Of a stretch of DNA of 64,000 bases, positions 10,902 through 22,799 are shown piece after piece (within the stretch, counting starts at the first letter, position 1; every line of letters begins with the position of its first letter). The notes below the pieces were generated by a model. It saw nothing but the letters and a program-made list of their open reading frames with translations, was not told the origin of the DNA and made no database searches. The translations under genes and the position numbers were made by a program. The stretch lies in assembly GCA_031763025.1 (NCBI GenBank), contig JASSKH010000006.1, positions 13,419,479 to 13,483,478 of the forward strand. Reading direction: 5' to 3'. This DNA comes from Macrocystis pyrifera (Eukaryota; Sar; Phaeophyceae; Laminariales; Laminariaceae).

Positions 10902-13745
10902 ACTAGTAATTGGTGGTAATGAGGCGCGACCTCAGCAATACCTGCAGTAGTCATATCTGCGATGCATCATGCACAACATTTGTGCTGAACCAACACGAAC
11001 GAACATCTACTGCTGCTGCTGTACCTACTACCTATATGCCGTCGTTGGTGAATCTCATAACCGTAAATATTCTTGGCATCATATATATCCTGCTCTTGAA
11101 AAACACAGACAGCACAGCAGTACGGACACACCTGTAACAAATACCAGGCACTGGATTTGTTCTCCCCGAATCCGGAAAATAAATAATAAGCTAGCTATTA
11201 TACGTTCAAAAACGCAAGGTGAGGCCAGATCTTATGCAATATTTTTTGAGTGATTGAAAAAGGCAGGAAGTCGGATTTTCCTGCGGCAAAAAGCCACACC
11301 AGATCGGTGCGCCATGTGCCGTCTTATGGTGTTTTTGGTTTTATTTCATGGGAGAACAAGAAAAAAAGAACAGAACCGAGATCTTGAAGTTTCCTTGAAC
11401 TCTACGTACGTGGACCACGACACGAACGAGTCGTTCACGCCGGGTTGGGCGATCAACCTTCACCACCAGCTCCTCCAAGGAAGGAACGGAACGTGGAACC
11501 TCCTGGGAAGTTACGTAAGGGGTCGCTGGACCAGCAAGGAGCTCTCGCTCTCGCGGAGCATGAGCTGCTTGCGGCCGTCGTAGTCAGAAAAGAAGAACGT
11601 TAGATTGTTTTGATACTGCTGTAGTCTCGTCCTATTCGTATCCAAAGTTGTTTTGCCTAGAGCAGCTGCAGTTGGGCGGCCGCAAGGGACGCGATGGTGG
11701 CCAAGGTATTGATGCCCTCTCTCTCCGTAGTGGCCGATGCGCAAGTGCTGGAGCCCAGCTGTGTACAAGAGTAACCAAGCATGTAGCGTCGTGACCCATC
11801 ATGAGCCCTGTCTGTAACCTATACAAAATTGTACAATGCCTCCGAGGTCTTGTGCAAAAGCAAATTTTATCACTTTCAGAGTTGATCAGAAAAGGCTGTC
11901 AAAAAAAATCACTTCCTGGAATTTCATGAGTGATAAAATCTCGGAGGAACATTTTTTCCACCAAACAGGCCCCATAAGACGTGATTTTGATAAAATCTGA
12001 TCAGAAACGGGACTAGATACCCCGAAGCCTCCGTAAACAGCCATATAATCACCTAAAAAAAAATTGCATAAGATCTGGCCTGAATGAATGTACTTGTGGC
12101 ACAAAAAAGAAAGAAGTCACAAATGGAAAAAAAAGCGCACACACACTCACAACTTTTATTGAAATAGTTTTTGTCGTGTGTATCCTGGTATTTCCATCTC
12201 GAAATCCGGCATAAAAATTTGAAGACGAAAAATATGTACTACTGCTGTGTGACCACAGAAGTTATTACTTGTAGTCGTATCGTATCTCTCGGGAATTCAA
12301 GAATCGGCACAGACACTGACTGATTGTGCTGGATGTCGACGGGTGGAAAGAACAAGACGACAAATAGACACACACCTGATATATATTTTTTCTTTTTCTG
12401 TTTTTCGAACAGCAAGTGTTTTCTGGTTGAAATTCGGCATAATTAATTTGAACACGAAAAATCTGCATCTGAAAATATTTGTCCAACAGAAGGCGCTTCT
12501 TTCTCGTAGCAGGTGCCACCACTACTTGCTTGTACTGATGTACGACATCTATATACAGCAGCAGTGTTTCTCCAGCAACAAAAACAGCAGCAGCAGCAGC
12601 ACAGTAGCAGTGGGACGCACGAGGCCAGGGTCAGCGTCGCTGTACGCTCGGCGGCTCGGCTTGTCAATCTAACCCTTGAACCCTTTGTACACATCTACAG
12701 CAGCAGCAGTGTTTCTCCAGCAACAAAACAGCAGCAGCAGTAGCAGTAGGACACACGACGCCAGGGTCAGCGTCGCTGTACGCTCGGCTTGTCAATCTCA
12801 CCCCTTGAACCCTTTGTACACGTAGTCGATTTTGTCCTGTGTTGGTTTTGAACTCGAAAAATCGGCATAATAATTTCAAGACGAAAAATCTGCACTCGAC
12901 GTGCTCTGTCCAAGAGAGAACTTCTCGTAGCAGGTAGCAGGTGCCACCGCTACTACTGATGATGTACGACATCTATCTACAGCAGAGCTTCTCCAGCAGC
13001 AAAACAGCAGCAGCAGTAGGACACACGAGGCCAGGTCAGCGTCGCTGTACGCTCGGCTTGTGTGTGAACCCTTCGTACATGTGTTTCCTGGTCCCGAACT
13101 CATAATTTGAAGACGAAAAATGTACAATCTGACGTGTGTCCAGCAGAGCTTCTTCTAGCAGTGCCACCACTACTACTACTGCTGTACAACAACTATTATA
13201 CAACAGATACTCTCCTGCTTCTCAGTCCCCTCATCAGCAGGAGGGTGGGCCTGCAGCATGTCTCGGGGACATGGCCCGAACGCTCGTTGCTGTGGACAGG
13301 CACAGCAGTCTGCCTACCTACGAGTACTCGTAGAGCTAGCTGGGTTTCAAAATATATAATGTGTCGTTGGTTCTGTGTTTTTTCAACATGGCCCAGCACC
13401 AACATGTGCCTACACACGTTGCCACACCTAGCTCGAGCTGCTGTGAACGATTTACCACCGCACCAGCACCAGGAGGTCTGTTTTGTGTGTGCGCGTCCAC
13501 AGAGCCCGCCGGGACTGGAATTGGTGCGGTGTGCGTCGAGGGCGGTGGTCAAACGTTGCCCAAAAAAATGTTGAATCACACACACATACACGCCTCACCA
13601 CACACACACACACATACAGAGAAACTCAAAACAAGGCACCCCACGCTCGTATCCGAGCCGCTATAAAGAGGCTTTTTTTTTCTTGGAAAATTCCAAGAAA
13701 AAAAAGGCTCGCCCGCTTTTAGCGCGCTTCGCGCGCCTCATTATG
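10902..13745 (-). repeat. Long repeat arm 2 (inverted), split by an insertion
   Basis: This is an inverted copy of arm 1. The outer part, 13745 down to about 12167, continues after about 1 kb of foreign sequence into 11160-10902. The foreign block contains the TIR element at 11223-12080. Between arms 1 and 2, the 91-bp spacer (10811-10902) repeats the TTGTTGTACAGCAGTAG module found at 9305. Confidence 0.7.
11223..12080. mobile_element. TIR element R2, 858 bp, copy 1
   Basis: The ends are inverted repeats, GGCCAGATCTTATGCAAT on the left matched on the right, flanked by TGA on both sides (11220-11222 and 12081-12083), which fits a 3-bp target duplication. The interior has no transposase motif; its open frames do not resemble any family I know. 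A diverged second copy lies at about 25735-26575. It sits inside long repeat arm 2, so it is younger than that duplication. Confidence 0.6.
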
Positions 13746-15472
13746 AGTTCGGGACCAGGAAACACATGTACGAAGGATTCACACACAAGCCGAGCGTACA
13801 GCGACGCTGACCTGGCCTCGTGTGTCCTACTGCTGCTGCTGTTTTGCTGCTGGAGAAACTCTGCTGTAGATGTCGTACATCATCTGTAGTAGCGGTGGCA
13901 CCTGCTACCTGCTACGAGAAGTTCTCTCTTGGACAGAGCACGTCGAGTGCAGATTTTTCGTCTTGAAATTATTATGCGCTCTGCTGGACACACGTCAGAT
14001 TGTAGATTTTTCGTCTTCAAATTATGAGTTCGGGACCAGGAAACACATGTACAAATAAGGGTTCACACACAAGCCGAGCGTACAGCGACGCTGACCTGGC
14101 CTCGTGTGTCCTACTGCTGCTGCTGTTTTGCTGCTGGAGAAGCTCTGCTGTAGATGTCGTACATCATCAGTAGTAGCGGTGGCACCTGCTACCTGCTACG
14201 AGAAGTTCTCTCTTGGACAGAGCACGTCGAGTGCAGATTTTTCGTCTTGAAATTATTATGCCGAATTTCGAGTTCAAAACCAACACAGGACAACCCCCCC
14301 TGTACGCTTGTGGTTTAGTATTCACCAACCCCGTATACAGTCGATTGGCAGGCCAGGCCTGGCTACCTCGCCGTTTGACTGTGTTGAATAGACAAACAAG
14401 TCGTCCCGCTCGGTCGGGTGTCCGGTCTCTCAAGCTCCAAAGCTCTCAAGCACAGCAGTAAGTAAGTCAATCAAGTACGAGAGCGGAGCATATTTTGCTC
14501 CATGATTCGCTTACTCGCTTTTACGCATGTACCAGGTACCAGGTACAAAGGCACAAGATATTAATAGTAAATAAATAATTATTTATTTTCCGGATTCGGG
14601 GAGAACAAATCGACTACGTGTACAAAGGGTTCAAGGGTTTAGATTGACAAGCCGAGCGTACAGCGACGCTGACCCTGGCGTCGTGTGTCCTACTGCTACT
14701 GCTGCTGCTGTTTTGTCGCTGGAGAAACACTTCTGCTGCTGTAGACAAAGGGTTCAAGGGTTAGATTGACAAGCCGAGCCGCCGAGCGTACATCGACGCT
14801 GACCCTGGCCTCGTGCGTCCCACTGCTACTGCTGCTGCTGCTGTTTTTGTTGCCGGAGAAACACAGCTATCTGCTGTATGTAGATGGTGATCAGTACAAG
14901 CAAGTAGTGGTGGCACCTGCTACGAGAAAGAAGCGTCTTCTGTTGGACAAATATTTTCAGATACAGATTTTTCGTGTTCAAATTAATTATGCCGAATTTC
15001 AACCAGAAAACACTTGCTGTTGGAAAAAAAACGGAAAAAAAAAGAAAAAAAATATACCTGGTATATCAGGTGTGTGTCTATTTGTCGTCTTGTTCTTTCC
15101 ACCCGTCGACAGCCAGTTCCGTGGTCACACAGCAGTAGTACATATTTTCGTCTTCAAATTACTATGCCGGATTTCGAGGTGGAAATACCAGGATACACAC
15201 GACAAAATCCAGTACCTGGTATTTGTTACAGAGGTGTGTCCGTACTGCTGTGCTGTCTGTGTTTTTCAAGAGCAGGATATGATGCCAAGAATATTTACGG
15301 TTATGAGATCCACCAACGACGGCGTATAGGTAGTAGGTACAGCAGCAGCAGCAGTAGATGTTCGTTCGTGTTGGTTCAGCACGAATCAAATGTTGTGCAT
15401 GATGCATCGCAGATATGACTACTGCAGGTATTGCTGAGGTCGCGCCTCATTACCACCAATTACTAGTATATA
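13744..15472 (+). repeat. Long repeat arm 3 (direct copy of arm 1)
   Basis: This direct repeat of arm 1 ends at the same ACCACCAATTACTAGT motif. It differs by an insertion at about 14294-14606, which ends in a GAATCCGG-type motif on the far strand. Confidence 0.7.
14294..14606. mobile_element. Small insertion in repeat arm 3
   Basis: Arm 1 reads straight through this site (ACAGGACAAAATCG near 9945), so the block is an insertion or arm 1 has lost it. It ends in ATTATTTATTTTCCGGATTC; the reverse complement of this end opens the foreign block in arm 2 (about 11160-11195). No coding motif is visible. Confidence 0.45.
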
Positions 15473-15933
15473 AAGGAGTTATTACATGTATGTCACATTG
15501 AACGAAATGGGTATGTATGTATGTACAAGGATGTTCATATTGAATTCTCGTGTTATTACTGAAGCAAGGGTCGTGTTATTGTTGTTTACGAGGTACCTGG
15601 TACGTCGTGACAGATATGCAAAAGGGTTCTGTATGACGTCAGGTCATTGTGAAAATGTACGTATTGGTACAGCAGTACAGCTGCATCATGGTTATAGGAC
15701 ACACGTATGTATGTATGGGATATAGATGTTTCTTATGTTTTATATGTTGTTACTCGTGGTGTTTTGTTGGTTATCAAGGCGTGGTCGTATCAGTATTTTG
15801 CGTGCAAATAAGCCAGTATATTTATCACACGGGATGATAGGTGTCGGGTGCAAAAATATTCTAATTTCATAAAAAAACATAAGATTTTTTTTTTAAAATG
15901 CATTCCCGGTACCTGGTACTGCTGTACCAATAG

Positions 15934-16088
15934 TTCGTGTGCCCGAAGACGGAAAATAAATAATTCTCTCTATTTCCAGTACGAAATAATTAAATTGAAA
16001 TTGGGGTCAATTTATTTAATTGTTTTGGTCAGATAGCATTTCCGAATCGAAAAATAAATAATTACCGAAAGGTTCCTCGAAGATTTTA
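15934..16088 (+). repeat. AT-rich dispersed repeat S1, copy 3
   Basis: This is a near-identical copy of 7815-7985, on the far side of the long-repeat complex and followed by a TATATATA run. Confidence 0.7.
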
Positions 16089-16299
16089 TATATATATATA
16101 TTTATAAGGAACTAAGAAAACACGTCAGCTGTGAGTTCAACCGATATATTTGAATAATCAGTCGAACGAAAAAAAAAAAAACGCAGGGTCTAATGCGGGT
16201 CAATACATGCAAAAAACCGTTTCGCAGAGCGAATCCAACAACAGCATGCAAAAGAGTACTGTGATTGTCATACAAAAGAAGCGGGGAAGCAAAACAGTG

Positions 16300-18515
16300 T
16301 GATGGATGTGAAACTCATATCATATCCGAACAGCAGTCTTCATGCTTGGTACGCAGAGTGGCACTTATGTATGTAACAACAAAAGGCGGAAAGCCGCCCA
16401 AAGAAGCTTGACAAGTTGTTCGTACGAGCTGTATGGTTTCGCGACCGACCGATGTCATCGCATAGTCGTAGTGCCAGGCAGTCGCCGAGCTCGTGTAGAT
16501 AGCAATCGTGTGTATTTGCTATTCAGCTGGACTCGATCTCCATGCTGGCTACTATCAAATCAAGGAGTACGTGGTATTATAACACGAAGGTGCGGGGGGC
16601 CTGTTGATTATTACTTAAAAAAAACCCGGGTTCTTCACGGGTCGCGACCCGCCCCGCGGGTTGGATCAGAATGTTCTTCGAAATCTCACGGATCGGGTCG
16701 GGTCGACTCGGGTCAGATCAGGTCGAGAGACTTTGAAGCTCTCACGGACCGGGTCGGGCCACCATTGCTCGACCCGACCCGACCCGATCCGATTCGGCCC
16801 GCGAGAGTTGACCCGACCCGTGAACAGCCCTGAAAAAAACAGCTGCTGTGAGGCCGAGGATTTCGTCGAAGCTCATATTTGCAAGCTGCTCTGTGATACT
16901 AGTGATACTAGTGATACTTCGATCGCGCGTACTACGGGTTTTGATACAGTCTAAGGAAGACAAACTCTGAAGCAGCAGAGTTCAAGTAGCCATGTGTATT
17001 ATCTCTATATTTCCTGATATGAACGGATTCAGCCATACATAATGCTGAATATCTTAATACATACTAGTCATGCATGATAACCTTTCCTGACAGAGCCCGG
17101 AAAAGTTTCAAATCGAATCGATTTCGAATCGACCTTTTTTTCTGAATCCACTCGGAGCTTCATCTAATTTCGTAGAAAAAAATTAAAAAACAAGCATTCA
17201 ATTGACAAGAAGTCATCTGTAATTTGGGGCGAGGGCAGATCGATCCTGTAAAGTTGTCCATGCTGTAGATAAATTTCGTACTGAAAATAGAGTTAATTAT
17301 TTATGTTCCGTCTTCGGGCACACGAAAATAGGCTTCAGGAATATTCTCCATAACAAGCGGAAAAACCAAACAGGCCCCTGCTTGGCTCTCCTGATCCCAC
17401 CAGGACCTGATCCCACCCGGATGTGAACCCATTTGGCACCCTGCTCTTACTCACCAGGTGCAGAATTGCCGCCGGAGGCCGTGAGCGCGAAACGCAAACC
17501 GTAAACGGTCAGAAATCGTCAAACGGTCATGCAACCAAAACAAAACGTCGCAACCCGGGAAATTAACCCATCAGCATCAAAATATCAAAAGCATGGCGCT
17601 CACCATAGACCGCGGAGATATATCACCCTCCACCTCCCCCACCACCGCCTCCACTCCACGTTATTGCTAGTGTATTTATACTCGTACGTGTACGTGCAAG
17701 CATACGCAAAGCAAAGGAGTATTCCTGGAAAAAATATTTCCATCTACACAAGCAGTGTGATGAACCCAGCTCATCCGATCGAATTGAAAATGAAGTCCCA
17801 AAAGGCTTGTTTGTTCTAGGTTTCAAATCGAATCGAATCAATTATTCGATTCGCATGTGAGGAGTCCATCCAACTTGCATCGCATGCCCCCACTGGGGCA
17901 ACGCCTCCGAGGCAATCCAACGATGCTTGGTTCGGCATTCCCGACAACCACCACCTACTGTAGTGGGCCATAAATCGTGGACCTCAACGAGTGGCGACCG
18001 GGGCGACGACAGCAGTTGCGCCCGCGGCCACAGACCATAGCGCGACACACTCCGGCGGTGGCTCCTCAAAAAGATGGCGGTCGTTAGCCCATTTTTTTTC
18101 AAAACTCAATCGGCCCAGCGCCACGAAAGCCGAGCGATCGACCCAAAACACGCAGGAAAAGCTCAAGACTTGGGTATGAACTTGCATCGCCGTCGCTGTC
18201 CCGTGCATGGCGTTTAAGGGCTTCCTCCACCCACCCAAGAGAAGCTGAGAGTAACAGCTTTTTAGCCTGCGCCGCCAAAAAAAAAAACAGAGGCTAGCGA
18301 CGGCGCGCACGCGACGATGCACGCCGTCGCTCTTATTTGCTCCCCTCGGTGCTTGACGGCCGGCTGTTGTGTGAGATGCTGCGTTTTTCCGATCCCATAG
18401 AAAAACCGAGAAGGATACGCTGGATGCGTGACCTCGAGAAGAACCAAAGCACAGTTCTTTCATCAATTCGATTTATGAATCGATCCGATTCATAAAAAAA
18501 GTCGATAAGAAAACA
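16300..18515 (+). repeat. Dispersed repeat R3, copy 1 (left part)
   Basis: This aligns with 36675-38695. It resumes at 22283-22364 after the 3.8 kb foldback element. Relative to copy 2 it has an extra MITE at 16625-16832. It contains recurring AATCGAATCG motifs at about 17105-17125, 17825-17855 and 18465-18490. A conserved open frame on the minus strand (about 17842-18466) is present but differently broken in each copy; I do not recognise its product. Confidence 0.7.
16625..16832. mobile_element. GC-rich MITE inserted in R3 copy 1
   Basis: The R3 copy at 37015-37035 lacks this block, so copy 2 shows the empty site. The ends are imperfect inverted repeats sharing TTCACGGGTCG, and the body is a palindromic run of GGGTCGGGTCG-type words. 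The flanks are A-rich, so the target duplication cannot be defined. Confidence 0.65.
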
Positions 18516-19001
18516 TAGGGTAATGCTATTCGCGACACCGGTGTCGTAATTTTTTATTTGCGACACGGTGTCGCAAATTTGCCGCTTATTTGCGACACCG
18601 CGTCACGTTCGCGGCACATACCTCAGATTGGCTCCGCACCGCCAAAGATGTGTTGGCATGGTGCAGGGCCATCATTGAAGCTATCGCCTGGCCGAAACGG
18701 GCCAGGACTCCAGGAGATATCTGGCATCCTGGTGCACCCGCAAAACGTTCAGATCGGTGTCGCAAAAAAGCCTTACTTGCCACACGCGTGTCGCAAACAC
18801 CGTATTTGCGACACCGTGCCGTAGTTGCCGCACACGCTCCGGATCGGCAAAGCACTACGAGTAGAGTCTCAGTATGGTGTAGGGCTACCATTGAAGCCAT
18901 CCTGTAGCCAAAACGTGCCAGTACTCGAGGAGATACGGGGTAACCTGGTACATCCCGCAGAATCTTCTGGCTCCTGTCGTCGCAAATAAAAATAAGCCTT
19001 A

Positions 19002-19859
19002 GGGCCACTCCTAACGAACCGAAAAAAAAACACGATTCGTGACTTTTTGGCATGCCAAAAGATCACGATCCGTGACATTTCAATTCTAACGAAAAAGCCG
19101 GGCCACTCCTAACGAACCGAAAAAAAATCACGATTCGTGACTTTTTGGCATGCCAAAAGATCACGATCCGTGACATTTCAGTTCTAGCGAAAAAAGCCGA
19201 AAAAACGTCGCGTTTCGTGATATTTTCGGTTAAAATTCTGATATTTCAAATCCAACGTTTTTCGGGGGTGGAGCCAACTCTCGAGAGTGGGGCACGGCCA
19301 GGCCGGGCTGGGCCGTCCGCACCTGGCCCAGCCCGTGATACATTCGAATCACGGGCCGAAGCCTGACCCAGCCTGCGAGATTCCAACTTCACCGACCTTC
19401 GGCCAAGCTCGGTTCGCGAGATTCCATCTTGCAGGCCGTCTGCCAGGCCTGGCCTGTGACATCCTCAGGTCATTTTCGCGTTTGTCTTCCAGCAGTGGCT
19501 CGTTCTCCTGGAAATTTCGAAATTTCGAGGCCACAACCTCTCCTCGTTAGCCCGCGCCCAGCGGTGTCTTTGGGTAGCCGCCCGTAGTCCACAAGCGCGG
19601 CGCACGAAGCAGAGTCTGCCATGCCCCTATACCGACCTTCGGAATCCGTTGGTGCGCGTGGGTTGTGTAGTGCCTTGATCTGGCGTGTTTTGAGACACGA
19701 CCAATGTCACGAATCGTGATTTTGTTTTTTTTTTTTGAAAATCTAGAAAATTGGCGTCATGAATCGTGTTTTTTTTTGTCGTGATTCAGGACAAAAAAAT
19801 CACGATTCACGACAAAAATCTCACGAATCGTGATTTATTTTGTTCGCTAGGAGTGGCCC
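19002..19859. mobile_element. Nested TIR element with TTA target duplication
   Basis: The inverted termini are GGGCCACTCCTA(A/G)CGAAC, flanked by TTA at 18999-19001 and 19860-19862. The first about 200 bp is a tandem duplication of a ~100-bp block holding CACGATTCGTGA and TTTTTGGCATGCCAAAA palindromes; the right part repeats the TCACGAATCGTGA word. A fragment with the same words occurs at about 25170-25225. The TTA duplication suits a PIF/Harbinger-like MITE, but no transposase is present. Confidence 0.6.
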
Positions 19860-20239
19860 TTATTCGCGACACGCGTATCGCAAATACAAAATTTGCAACA
19901 CCGCGCCGTGGTTGCTGCACACGCTCCGGATCGGCAAAGCGCTACCAGTAGAGCCTCAGCATGATGTAGGACTACCATTGAAGTCATCGTGTAGCCACAA
20001 CACGGGCCAGTACTCGAGGAGATATGGGATATACCTGATATCCTGGTACAACCCGCAGAATCTTCTGGCTGGTGTCGCAAATAAGGCTTATTTGCGACAC
20101 GCGCCGTAGTTCCCGCACACGCTGCGGGTCGGCAACGCACTACCATTGGAGTCTCTGCATGGTGTAGGGCTACCATTGAAGTCATCGCGTAGTCAAAACG
20201 GGCCAGTACTCGAGGAGATATGGGGTATCCTAGTTAGTA

Positions 20240-21720
20240 CACGGTCAGAATATTCAACGTAGCTCTTCTACTACTACTATACTGCTGGTGTGCTACATAC
20301 AACAGAATAAACACACAAACACGATAGGCTATTCGCACCACATTACCCATCAGACTGCCTCGCCGACCAGGGCATCCAAAATAATCGGGAATTGGCTGCG
20401 TAGCTGGACGAGGAGACTACGCATGATTTGAGTGGGACAGGTCAGTGCGCACAATCTTCTGCTGGAGTTGCGGGATGTTGGTGAGTCTTCCATAATGGTT
20501 GGGCTTCTCTCCGCAAACATTCTGCCTAAACTTATGGAAAAACCTCCAACCCACGCACCAGTGTGTACAGCATACAACGGCGCGGTGGGAACTCTACATA
20601 ATACCGCAGGGCATCGAAGGACACCTTCCAAGCAGCCTACGAACTCCACGACCTTCTACACGCGTTACACATACCGATTTCTTCGTCACCATGAACAAGG
20701 CAGCTAACTCCTCTGCCGCTTCCATTGAACTCATGCAGTCCGCTGTGGGTTTCTATTGTATGTTTCACAACCGTTAGAGACAAACATCGGGAATCCGTTT
20801 ACAAACTACGAGCTACGCATGTGCCCTAAGTTAGATTATTAATATTAATAGTAATAGTATATGCCATTACTACAGCAGTGCGGATGCTGTGGACTGCTGT
20901 TGGTGCAACAACAAGCAGGATAATGTGTCGGAACGCACGCGTACAACGAACATGGCGCATAGCTAGGCAAGCTGCAGTATGGCCGCCCTCTGTGCATCTA
21001 TGGGGTGTGTTCGTTGCCTTAACCATTCCGAAAAAACTGTGCACAGCGTTTCGAAAGTCTGTTCAGTTCTGTGCGGCAGAACGATAGGCGTTGCTAAACG
21101 CCTGAGGGATAGGCGCTTTTACACGGCTGTTCAAGGGCAATTAAACAACAACATTGGTGGGTGATGATAGTTGCACGGAACGGACGCCGATTTTACTGCG
21201 GTACTATGATACTGCTGCTGTAGATGACATACACCCACCTATTTCGATACCATCCACAGACAAAGAGTACAAAAACCATATACAGAGCGCAGCGTGCACA
21301 AACTTATGTGCCCTTCATTTGTGCCCATGTTAATATACGTGTAAACAGAGCACCCGGCGCTTTGTACGATACCAGCGCTCTCCATTATAGTACGTACGAC
21401 TTATTAGAACACGGCGCGGCAGTATAACCAAGTTAATTTCAAATCCATCGATTCCCGATGACGTGGCTAACGATCGATGTACACGTGGGAACATGCTGTA
21501 CAGTAGTATAGTCCGAGCTCTAAACGGGGCGCGCGCGACGCACGTCGTGCGATGTCGTCAAATGCGGCTTTACGACACCAGTCTGACTATTCTGACAGTC
21601 AGTGCACCAGGATGACCAGGATACAACACACAGCAGTATCTACTACTACTGTAATGGCTCGTTCTGGATACACGCGAAATAAGGCTTATTTGCGACATTA
21701 TTAGCCTGGGTGTACTATTA
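20240..21720. other. Unique interior of the foldback-like element
   Basis: Apart from the hypothetical frame at 20350-20649, this interval holds no recognisable gene. It contains scattered TACTACTACT and ATATTAATA tracts but no transposase motif. Confidence 0.4.
20350..20649 (-). CDS. Hypothetical ORF inside the foldback element
   Basis: This is a 99-codon frame of unknown function. It lies in the unique central part of the foldback-like element. An upstream minus-strand frame around 20670-20740 starts MSSMEAAEEL and ends at a GTATGT donor-like site, so a spliced product is conceivable. I cannot assign a family, and it may be non-coding. Confidence 0.2.
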   Translation of the reverse strand: MEFVGCLEGVLRCPAVLCRVPTAPLYAVHTGAWVGGFSISLGRMFAERSPTIMEDSPTSRNSSRRLCALTCPTQIMRSLLVQLRSQFPIILDALVGEAV

Positions 21721-22364
21721 ATAGGATACCCTATATCCCCTCGAGTACTGGCCCGTTTAGGCTACACGATAGCTTCAATGATAGCTTTACACCCATGCTG
21801 AGACTTAACTGATAGTACGTCGCTGATCCGGAGCGTGTGCGGCAACCACGTCGCGGTGTCACAAATACGGTATTTGCGACAGCCAGAAGGTTCTGCGGGT
21901 GTTGTACCAAGATACCCCATATCTCCTCGAGTACTGGCCCGTTTCGGCTACACGATGGCCGCAATGGTAGCCTATGCCATGCTGAGACTCTACGACTCAT
22001 AGCGCTTTGCCGATCCGGAGCGTGTGCGGCAACCACATCGCGGTGTCGCAAATACGGTATTTGCGACACCGATCTGAACGTTTCGCGGGTGCACCAAGAG
22101 GTCAGATATCTCCTCGAGTCCTGGCCCGTTTCGGCCATGCGATAGCTTTTATGGTGGCCCTGCACCATGTCAACACATCTCTGGCGGTGCGGAGCCAATC
22201 TGAGGTATGCGCCGCGAACGTGACGCGGTGTCGCAAATAAGCGGCTTATTTGCGACACCGGTGTCGCAAATAGCATTACCCAAAATTCGATTCGAAAACG
22301 TCTTTAATTAATACGGCCCCTCAATTCTTGGTAATTTTTAGTATGTTGTGCACTTTTGTGATGA

Positions 22365-22680
22365 CAGGGTTCTACACTATTTGACCTTGTCGTTGACATG
22401 GTACCGCCCATGGCAACCCCCGCGGCTACCGCAACGGCATTCCATGGCAACCCCACGGCATGTCATGGCAACTCCCACGGCACCCCAATGTCCATGGCAC
22501 GAAGGTTAGGGTTTGGGTTGTGGTTTGGGTCAGGGTTAGGGTTAGGGTTAGGGTCCCATGGTGTGCCGTGGAGGTCCGTGGAAGGTTCCGTGGTATGCTG
22601 CGGATATGCCGTGGAAGGTTTTGCCGCAGGTGGTGCCGCGGCAGGCCACGGCATTTCGCGAAACAACCAATAATATACAT
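22365..22680 (-). mobile_element. Telomere-repeat-bearing element, copy A
   Basis: This is the shortest of three copies. It starts with CAGGGTTCTACACTATTTGA and ends near TATATTATTGG (complement). In between it is packed with CCATGGCA/TGCCGTGG words and has a degenerate TTAGGG array at about 22507-22555. It lies next to the right end of R3 copy 1 and a stray end of the TTGCGACAC foldback family (22685-22795). Confidence 0.65.
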
Positions 22681-22684
22681 GCCT

Positions 22685-22797
22685 CGGGGCGGAGCCAATA
22701 TCTGAGGTATGTGCCGCGAACGTGACGCAATGTCGCAAATAAGCGGCTTATGTCGCAAATAAGAAATTACGACACCGCTGTCGCAAATAGCATTTAC
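22685..22797. repeat. Isolated end of a second foldback-family copy
   Basis: This matches the last about 110 bp of the element at 18518-22281, including GGAGCCAAT, AAATAAGCGGC, ACACCG and ATAGCATT(T)ACCC. Only this end is present. It adjoins telomere-bearing copy A, so it may be left over from a rearrangement. Confidence 0.6.
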
Positions 22798-22799
22798 CC

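Larger units (their letters stand above)
18518..22281. mobile_element. Foldback-like element with long inverted repeats made of ~170-bp units
   Basis: The ends read GGGTAATGCTATTCGCGACA and its complement. It splits the dispersed repeat R3, whose second copy shows the empty site near 38690. The left half has about four direct copies of a ~170-bp unit (about 18600, 18822, 19900, 20100) and the right half about three in inverted orientation (about 21730, 21890, 22065). They are joined by palindromic TTGCGACAC boxes. A second TIR element sits inside at 19002-19859. A short open frame at 20350-20649 on - is the only internal frame I would note; its product is unrecognised. Confidence 0.7.

Noticed and set aside
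17842..18466. Minus-strand frame shared by both R3 copies as a real gene
   Set aside because: It is broken differently in each copy and matches no family I recognise, so it is kept as part of the repeat.
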